Shown: piece by piece, positions 7,927 to 12,270 of the stretch
Layout of the letters: each line of letters starts with the position of its first letter
Position numbering within the stretch: position 1 is the first letter of the stretch
Assembly (NCBI GenBank): GCA_017618625.1
Contig: JAFZTV010000013.1
Coordinates: 1-12,270 of the forward strand
From: Bacteroidales bacterium
Lineage (GTDB): Bacteria > Bacteroidota > Bacteroidia > Bacteroidales > P3
Length of the DNA stretch: 12,270 nucleotides
Direction: 5' to 3'
The notes under the pieces: generated by a model
What the model saw: the letters and a program-made list of their open reading frames with translations, nothing else
What the model was told of the DNA's origin: nothing
Database searches by the model: none
Made by a program: the position numbers and the translations under genes

Positions 7927-9060
7927 ATGGATAATCCGTTTATTTTCAGAGCATATAAAACAAGAGAACTCTTTTGTGACCGACAAAAAGAATTAGAACT
8001 ACTCCTTTCGAACTGTCTTTCTGGAGCCGACACAACCCTTATCGCACAGCGTCGCATCGGGAAAACAGGGCTCATCTATCGTCTGATGGACGAGATTCGA
8101 TCCGAGAAGATTCCAATACTTCCAATATATGTTGACATCTTCGCCACTCGCACAATGGAGGATTTTGTAAAAGCGCTCTCCGCTGCCATAATGGCTGCCA
8201 TACCGGAGAAAAGTAGTATTGGCAAGAAATTCTCAAAATTCATCAAGTCGCTAAGACCTGTCATAACATACGATGTTCTCACATCTGCACCACAGCTACA
8301 GTTCACCATTCAAGGCGAAGAGGAACAAAAACAGACGCTTAAAGGGCTACTTACCTTTCTCGACGAGCAGGACACAAAAATCCTGCTGGCCATCGACGAA
8401 TTCCAGCAGATTCGTGAATATCCGGAAAAGAATGTCGAAGCCCTGCTTCGCACAATTATCCAGACACTACACAACGTCACATTCCTATACTGCGGCAGTA
8501 AACGACACATGATGCTCGACATCTTCGCGGGGGAACGCAACCCCTTCTACCGCAGCACCGAGTTTGTCACGCTACAGAAACTCGACCGCGACGTATATGC
8601 CGACTTCATAAAGAAACATTTTCTTGAGGCCGGATTCGAAATCGACAGCGATGCACTCGACTACATGCTTGATTGGACGATGCGCCACACATACTTCACA
8701 CAACGCCTTTGCCACACAGTGTTCAATATGGCAACCAGTAAGGTTGATGTCGAACTCGTAAAACAAGGAGCCGCACAGATACTGCAATCCGATGCAGCCG
8801 TGTTCGGGCAATACCAGCAGATGCTTACAGCAGGTCAGTGGAACTTTCTGATAGCAGTTGCAAAAGAAGGCGAAGTGACGCAATTTTCATCTCGACAGTT
8901 CCTGCAAAAATACCATCTTGGCAATCCATCTTCCGCGAGCCGCATAGTCACCTCGTTGGTAGAGAAAAACTTACTGGACGAGAGCATACATGAAGGGAAA
9001 TCGACATATAGCCTGAACGATGTGTTCCTCTCCCGCTGGCTGGAAGAGAAATACATATAG
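7927..9060 (+). CDS. AAA-type ATPase with C-terminal winged-helix region (archaeal-ATPase/ATPase_2-like), left member of a pair
   Basis: The ATG at 7927 (MDNPFIFRAY) is preferred over an upstream in-frame ATG (7873). The upstream one would start inside the promoter, and the paralog also begins near an NPF motif. The 377-residue protein has a P-loop in RRIGKTGL (42-49, K46 and T47), Walker B ILLAIDEF (152-159, D157 and E158) and a sensor-like segment FLYCGSKRHMM (186-196). The Walker A lacks the usual first glycine, which is common in this family of P-loop ATPases. The last 80 residues (about 297-377) read as a winged-helix fold (helices around FLIAVAKEG, SSRQFLQKY and SASRIVTSLVEKNLL, then a basic hairpin). 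This could bind DNA. Family members are widespread, often multicopy in Bacteroidota genomes, and functionally uncharacterised. It converges with its paralog across a 138-nt gap. Confidence 0.9.
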   Translation: MDNPFIFRAYKTRELFCDRQKELELLLSNCLSGADTTLIAQRRIGKTGLIYRLMDEIRSEKIPILPIYVDIFATRTMEDFVKALSAAIMAAIPEKSSIGKKFSKFIKSLRPVITYDVLTSAPQLQFTIQGEEEQKQTLKGLLTFLDEQDTKILLAIDEFQQIREYPEKNVEALLRTIIQTLHNVTFLYCGSKRHMMLDIFAGERNPFYRSTEFVTLQKLDRDVYADFIKKHFLEAGFEIDSDALDYMLDWTMRHTYFTQRLCHTVFNMATSKVDVELVKQGAAQILQSDAAVFGQYQQMLTAGQWNFLIAVAKEGEVTQFSSRQFLQKYHLGNPSSASRIVTSLVEKNLLDESIHEGKSTYSLNDVFLSRWLEEKYI

Positions 9061-9198
9061 CCTTTATCCCATAGAACTCAAAAAAGGGAAACCGCACATT
9101 AGCAATTTCCTTTCCAATTCCATTTACACTTATCTATCAACTCATCAAATTGTACTTTTGTTGTACAGTTCCCACTACCTCTAAAGCACGCCCTTATT
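9061..9198. other. Convergent intergenic spacer between the two ATPase genes
   Basis: This 138-nt spacer has no convincing gene or strong terminator. It holds a -7-like box TACTTTTG (9153-9160) without a -33 partner, and a weak 5-bp inverted repeat TGTAC/GTACA (9151-9155 and 9163-9167). Nothing here resembles the TTCCGT element that borders the cassette. Confidence 0.5.
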
Positions 9199-10326
9199 TT
9201 ACAGCCGTCCAAGCCAGAGGGCTAGGAACCTGTCGTAAACTATATAGCCGTCATTCAGCCTATACACCAACTCCTTGTCTGAGAGTGTCTCAAGCGCAGT
9301 TTTCACACTGCTGGCACCAGGAAGCCTGTATTTCTTAATAAAATCCTTTCCGGTGGGTTCTTTCGCGACGCCCTCTTTCGCAATAGCTTTGAGTACGGCA
9401 AACTGGTTGTCGGTCAGAAACTGCGTCAGGCTCTCGTATTGCGGTGCCTTGCTCTCCACAACCGACAGAATGGTGCTGCGCAGTTGCTCCTCACTGTCCA
9501 CTCTCCGATAGTTTTCATACAAACGGTTCAATACCGACTGTATATACCAAGTGTATCCGTCAAAAACGGAGTAAAGCTCAAGAAACACCTCTTTGTCAAT
9601 TCCTCCTCCCCTACCCTCAAAAAACGCATTTGAAAACTCATAGTATGCCTGTTCGTCCAACGGCGTGAGGTTCATCACGTCGGTACTCTGATAAAACGGT
9701 CTTTGTGGCGACAGGAACATCTCAGACATCAGGTGCTGTTTGCTGCCTAAGAATATGAAATGTACGTTCGGCAGAAACTGTATATACGAACGCAGCAACG
9801 CCTCGGTTCCCGATTCTGGATAGGCGGTGATTTGCTGGAATTCATCGATGGCAATGAACACCTCCTTCTCTATACGGTTCAAGTGACCGAAAATGCTCTT
9901 TATTGACATCTCCGCCTGAGTGGGGTCAATATTGACCGTCACGTTCGGCAGACCTGTCAAACCGTCTATGCCGACTACCGGGCGCAAACCCCCCAACACC
10001 TCCAAAACCTTTCTGCCAAACACCTTTCCCTTAGACATCGCAGTGTTTATGACAGCCGAGCCGAGCAAATTGACAAGTTCGGCTTGACTTTTTGTTGGAA
10101 ATATGTCAAGATATATGCACAATGCATCCTTATTTTCCGATTGTATTTGGTAAAAAGCATTCCAAATCAGCCCCGTTTTACCCAATCTTCTCGGCGAAAC
10201 AAGGGTAATATTCCGACCATTACGCAGCGTAGAAATCAATTTTTGAGTCTCCACCTTACGATCACAAAAATATTTAGGACCATCGTAACCTTGACATAGA
10301 AAAGGATTTACAACATTTTTTTTCAT
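9199..10326 (-). CDS. AAA-type ATPase with C-terminal winged-helix region, right member of the pair (paralog of the left ATPase)
   Basis: Four in-frame ATGs lie close together (10353, 10350, 10335, 10326). I chose 10326 (MKKNVVNPFL) because it gives 375 residues and places the NPF motif near the N-terminus as in the paralog; 10335 is also plausible. The protein aligns with the left ATPase throughout: FCDR (20-23 here), P-loop SPRRLGKTGL (44-53, K50 and T51), Walker B VFIAIDEFQQI (156-166, D161 and E162), sensor-like FLGSKQHLM (192-200) and a C-terminal winged-helix region (about 298-375). The two are clearly paralogs but diverged well beyond a recent duplication. A signal peptide and membrane segments are absent, so it is cytoplasmic. 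Possible roles, all inference, are regulation of its own promoter, a DNA-transaction ATPase, or a defence or stress NTPase. No effector domain is visible. Confidence 0.9.
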   Translation of the reverse strand: MKKNVVNPFLCQGYDGPKYFCDRKVETQKLISTLRNGRNITLVSPRRLGKTGLIWNAFYQIQSENKDALCIYLDIFPTKSQAELVNLLGSAVINTAMSKGKVFGRKVLEVLGGLRPVVGIDGLTGLPNVTVNIDPTQAEMSIKSIFGHLNRIEKEVFIAIDEFQQITAYPESGTEALLRSYIQFLPNVHFIFLGSKQHLMSEMFLSPQRPFYQSTDVMNLTPLDEQAYYEFSNAFFEGRGGGIDKEVFLELYSVFDGYTWYIQSVLNRLYENYRRVDSEEQLRSTILSVVESKAPQYESLTQFLTDNQFAVLKAIAKEGVAKEPTGKDFIKKYRLPGASSVKTALETLSDKELVYRLNDGYIVYDRFLALWLGRL

Positions 10327-10355
10327 AATACTCATGGTTAAAACCACCATCATTC

Positions 10356-10390
10356 CATTACGGAATTTCCGTTACATAATTTCCGTAATG
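10356..10390. repeat. Inverted repeat with TTCCGT half-sites, second copy
   Basis: The arms CATTACGGAATTT (10356-10368) and AATTTCCGTAATG (10378-10390) match at 12 of 13 positions. The inner palindrome ACGGAA-T-TTCCGT (10360-10372) is perfect and keeps the same layout as the left copy, although the central base differs. That change keeps all three half-sites intact. Here the element lies just downstream of the -7 box, over the expected transcription start and leader of the right ATPase, where a bound protein would block transcription. Confidence 0.8.
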
Positions 10391-10420
10391 CAAAAGTACA
10401 TAAAAAATCAATACTGCAAA
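10391..10420 (-). promoter_or_regulatory. Promoter of the right ATPase gene
   Basis: Read leftward, TTTG (10420-10417) and TACTTTTG (10398-10391) are 18 nt apart, close to the Bacteroidota consensus. Transcription would start near 10384, inside the inverted repeat, about 58 nt before the chosen ATG. Confidence 0.6.
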
Positions 10421-10530
10421 AATAAAAATCACATTTTGCGAAATTATTTTCATTTGAGAACAATTACCCCAAGCAATCAACTTGTTAACAAACAAGCAGC
10501 GCAATCATTCTCTCGTAAGCCGCATCAAAA

Positions 10531-10630
10531 ATCCCGAAAAAAGAAGTGCCGGATTTTTCGCTTGATTTAATTTCAGCGGTGCTCAAGGCCATGACCTGCG
10601 GTCAGGCTCGGAAATCCGGCACAACGGGAT
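10531..10630. repeat. Long nested inverted repeat in the intergenic region
   Basis: Outer arms ATCCCG (10531-10536) and CGGGAT (10625-10630) enclose perfect 11-bp arms GTGCCGGATTT (10546-10556) and AAATCCGGCAC (10612-10622). A small inner hairpin TGACC-TGC-GGTCA lies at 10592-10604. A competing local hairpin, CGAAAAA (10535-10541) with TTTTTCG (10554-10560), would use part of the same left arm. I see no open reading frame worth calling here. It may be a dispersed intergenic repeat, a structured RNA, or part of the 3' end of the protease mRNA. Confidence 0.7.
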
Positions 10631-10656
10631 ATTCTATTCTTATCGCCTCTCGAGCG

Positions 10657-10698
10657 CCCGATTTTTCCGGACGGCTATCGCCGTATGGAAAAATCGGG
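10657..10698. terminator. Strong hairpin downstream of the protease gene, possible terminator
   Basis: Perfect 12-bp arms CCCGATTTTTCC (10657-10668) and GGAAAAATCGGG (10687-10698) enclose a second stem ACGGC/GCCGT (10671-10675 and 10680-10684) with a TATC loop. It begins 30 nt after the stop of the protease gene on the - strand. No T-run follows on either strand, so it is not a canonical intrinsic terminator. It could protect an mRNA 3' end or belong to a palindromic repeat. The hairpin is certain; its role is not. Confidence 0.5.
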
Positions 10699-10728
10699 GT
10701 TGGGGCATATTTAACATTTTAATTTGTT

Positions 10729-11952
10729 TTAATCCTTAACGAGACGGACCGAAAGGCCGTAGTAGTGACCGTAGCTGAACCCGTACAGGTCATTGCCGAA
10801 GAAGTACATGGCCCACGCGTAGTCCTCAGAGGTGCACGTACTCGACCAATAGCAGCCGTACGTACCCACCTCCATACCGCCGCGGCCGCCCGCAGCAGGC
10901 AAGAATATGGAATTACCATTGGGACCTGTTACCGTATATCCTTTATCCGTCCATTTCCAGTTACACTTATCTTTCAACTCAATCCACATTTCCCTTGATG
11001 GTAGATGCTTCCCAAATCGTGTTACGGCTTCATCGTATGAAAAATAACCGGATTCATTATTAATGCACCACAATGTTCCACTCGGCAATCCTAAATCCAC
11101 ATACCCTTCTGCTATTATTTTGGGTTGTGGAGATGGATCTCGGGGTAGCTGTGTTGGCTTTTCACTGGGTTTTGTTGGTGTTTCTTTTGGTATTTGTGGC
11201 TTTGTTTGGGGTGTTGTTGGTTGTTGTTGAATTGGTACTTGTTTTGTTATAGGGGTATCGTCACACTCAATATAGCAAACAAATTTCTTTATACGTTTGA
11301 CCTTCTCTGGTCGCGATAGGTTTGCTATTGTGTTATTGTTGGGAAATGGAATGGTAAGGCCAGCATTGTCTATCATTATCTTTAAATATGCTGTCTTTAT
11401 AGCAAATCCAACATTTTCGGCAAGATTCAATTCTTTATTTAGACCTCCTACAACAATGCCAATCACATTACCTTTATTGTCAAACATTGGCCCTCCGCTA
11501 TTTCCATTCGTTATAGGCGCTTGTATTTGATAGCAGTTTTCAAATCCAATCATACCTGTACGTGAATTTATCACTCCTGTTGTAAGCTTTATTTCATCAC
11601 CCAATATCGAACCTAACGGATATCCTAAAACAAAAACATCCTCACCAACATCAGCGACCCTTGTTGTAACTCCATACGGGATAGCACCAAAGCTCTTAAA
11701 ATCACTATCGGTTATTTTTATAACCGCAATATCGTTCACCTTATCAGTAGCAACAACTTCTGCGTAATAATCTCTATTTATATTGTTTCTTTCAACCTTT
11801 ACAAAAATACTCTTAGCATCCTCGACAACATGATAGTTTGTGACTACGTAACGACCACCAATCGCAAATCCCGTACCAAACCATACTGACTGTGGTTTTA
11901 CTGGCAGTATGGAAAACAAGCAAGCAGCAATTAGTGATATGATTTTTTTCAT
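10729..11952 (-). CDS. Secreted trypsin-like serine protease (S1C, HtrA-type catalytic domain) fused to a FISUMP-like C-terminal domain
   Basis: The 407-residue protein begins with an export signal (about 1-21). The catalytic triad is plain: H41 in VVTNYHVV, D74 in VNDIAVIKI and S152 in NGNSGGPMF, as in HtrA/DegP-type S1C proteases. No PDZ domain follows. Instead residues about 232-277 form a linker rich in Pro, Thr, Gln and Lys, and residues about 280-407 match the Fibrobacter-succinogenes-major-paralogous (FISUMP) type domain: VDLGLPSGTLW, LPSREMW, YTVTGPNGNSIFLPAAGG, YWSST and a final GLSVRLV. Such domains are exported, cysteine-poor and found in large paralogous sets in Bacteroidales. The catalytic region is AT-rich, while the last ~200 bp are GC-rich. 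IAAC (8-11) resembles a lipobox, but the hydrophobic stretch before it is too short to be convincing. The target substrate is unknown. Confidence 0.9.
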   Translation of the reverse strand: MKKIISLIAACLFSILPVKPQSVWFGTGFAIGGRYVVTNYHVVEDAKSIFVKVERNNINRDYYAEVVATDKVNDIAVIKITDSDFKSFGAIPYGVTTRVADVGEDVFVLGYPLGSILGDEIKLTTGVINSRTGMIGFENCYQIQAPITNGNSGGPMFDNKGNVIGIVVGGLNKELNLAENVGFAIKTAYLKIMIDNAGLTIPFPNNNTIANLSRPEKVKRIKKFVCYIECDDTPITKQVPIQQQPTTPQTKPQIPKETPTKPSEKPTQLPRDPSPQPKIIAEGYVDLGLPSGTLWCINNESGYFSYDEAVTRFGKHLPSREMWIELKDKCNWKWTDKGYTVTGPNGNSIFLPAAGGRGGMEVGTYGCYWSSTCTSEDYAWAMYFFGNDLYGFSYGHYYGLSVRLVKD

Positions 11953-11987
11953 GTTTGAACCATATTTAAGACTTTAATTTGCAGTTG

Positions 11988-12019
11988 CAAAGATACTACC
12001 TTTTTTGTTATGTTGCAAA
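11988..12019 (-). promoter_or_regulatory. Promoter of the protease-FISUMP gene
   Basis: Read leftward, TTTG (12019-12016) and TATCTTTG (11995-11988) are separated by 20 nt, an excellent match to the Bacteroidota promoter. The transcript would start near 11981, about 29 nt before the ATG at 11952. Confidence 0.8.
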
Positions 12020-12035
12020 TGATGGATTTTGAACC

Positions 12036-12132
12036 GTAACAACTGTAACTGTAACGCACCAAGTCGTCCGACATCGAAAATCCTTATTGACATTTTGACA
12101 TTTGACACTTAATGACACTTAATGACACATAA
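12036..12132. repeat. Short tandem repeats in a divergent promoter region
   Basis: GTAAC occurs three times at 12036-12040, 12045-12049 and 12051-12055. TTGACATT occurs twice in tandem (12087-12102), followed by two exact copies of TGACACTTAA (12103-12122) and a third with one change (12123-12132). The pentamer TGACA therefore occurs five times in about 40 bp. This lies between a leftward and a rightward promoter, so clustered regulator sites are possible, but simple slippage repeats would look alike. Confidence 0.65.
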
Positions 12133-12185
12133 GCAGCCAGCAAATTTGACGTATTTCTTGAAAATTGTTAAAAATGTCAACACCA

Positions 12186-12218
12186 TTCGTAAACCGCAAT
12201 CATGTGTTTGTACTTTTG
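12186..12218 (+). promoter_or_regulatory. Candidate rightward promoter for a gene beyond the window
   Basis: TACTTTTG (12211-12218) is a full match to the -7 element. The -33 position, 21 nt upstream, holds TTCG (12186-12189), one base off TTTG. No start codon of a convincing gene follows in the remaining 52 bases. Confidence 0.5.
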
Positions 12219-12270
12219 CAGTCGAATCGGTGGTCGGCACTTGTTCTGCAACTACTTAAAAATCAGCACC

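Larger units (their letters stand above)
10355..10456 (+). repeat. Direct-repeat copy B (about 102 bp), right border of the ATPase cassette
   Basis: This is the partner of 7781-7892 in the same orientation, 2574 bp away. It contains the near-perfect 36-bp block (10355-10390), an A-rich middle, and the shared blocks TCACATTTTGCG (10429-10440) and AAATTATTTTC (10441-10451). It lacks the 14-nt duplication of copy A. Past the repeat, copy B has no TAnnTTTG box at the position where copy A has one, so it should not fire rightward. Read leftward it supplies the promoter of the right ATPase. Confidence 0.8.
11953..12270. other. Divergent intergenic region at the right end
   Basis: This 318-nt stretch has no gene that I can support. 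It holds the protease promoter, the tandem repeats described separately, a spaced inverted pair TTGAC (12146-12150) and GTCAA (12176-12180), and the candidate rightward promoter. It probably controls two divergent genes. Confidence 0.6.

Noticed and set aside
9150..9338. A 62-codon + strand frame after a TACTTTTG box in the ATPase spacer
   Set aside because: It overlaps the 3' end of the right ATPase on the opposite strand, no -33 box is present, and the sequence looks random.
7927..10326. Toxin-antitoxin or classical defence pair
   Set aside because: Both genes encode similar full-length ATPases, neither has a visible nuclease, toxin or antitoxin-like part, and they converge rather than forming an operon. 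A defence role is possible but nothing in the sequence shows it.
10334..10570. A 78-codon + strand frame between the ATPase cassette and the protease gene
   Set aside because: It starts inside the right ATPase gene, runs through the repeat and promoter, and encodes a lysine-, asparagine- and arginine-rich product with no family likeness. There is no good promoter in this direction.
12087..12132. CRISPR array
   Set aside because: The repeat units are 8-10 bp and directly adjacent, with no spacers and no cas genes.

Overview
The window looks like chromosomal DNA from a member of the Bacteroidota, probably a gut- or rumen-type Bacteroidales. The reasons are promoter boxes of the form TTTG-N18..21-TAnnTTTG upstream of several genes, little Shine-Dalgarno signal, a Bacteroidota-style lipoprotein, and a C-terminal FISUMP-type domain common in that order. 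This assignment is an inference from sequence style. No rRNA, tRNA, CRISPR array, integrase or transposase gene was seen.

Left part (1-1944, + strand): a membrane-anchored protein of unknown function, possibly cut by the window edge, is followed 25 nt later by a GT2 glycosyltransferase of the polyprenyl-phosphate sugar transferase type. Next (7675-1939, - strand) is a tight three-gene operon: a secreted M16 zinc peptidase, a polytopic GT-C-like membrane protein, and a lipoprotein glycoside hydrolase with a GH5-like (clan A) fold. The gaps are only 3 and 4 nt. The two transcription units meet tail to tail and share the six bases CTATAG, so both stop codons lie in one palindrome and there is no room for a terminator. 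Together these genes suggest cell-envelope glycan or glycoprotein work, but no substrate can be read from the sequence.

Middle part (7781-10456): two paralogous AAA-type ATPases with C-terminal winged-helix regions face each other. The pair is bracketed by two imperfect direct repeats of about 100 bp. Each repeat carries a nearly identical 36-bp block holding an inverted repeat built from TTCCGT half-sites. In the left repeat only the rightward promoter is good; in the right repeat only the leftward promoter is good. Each repeat therefore fires into the cassette. This is the most unusual structure in the window and could be an excisable or duplicating ATPase cassette, or a self-regulated pair.

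Right part (10457-12270): an intergenic stretch with long nested inverted repeats, then a secreted trypsin-like (S1C, HtrA-type) protease with no PDZ domain, joined by a proline/threonine/lysine-rich linker to a FISUMP-like C-terminal domain. The last ~200 bp of this gene are much richer in GC than the rest. Its promoter is a textbook Bacteroidota promoter. It lies back to back with a weaker rightward promoter for a gene beyond the window, and the space between them holds tandem TGACA-containing repeats.
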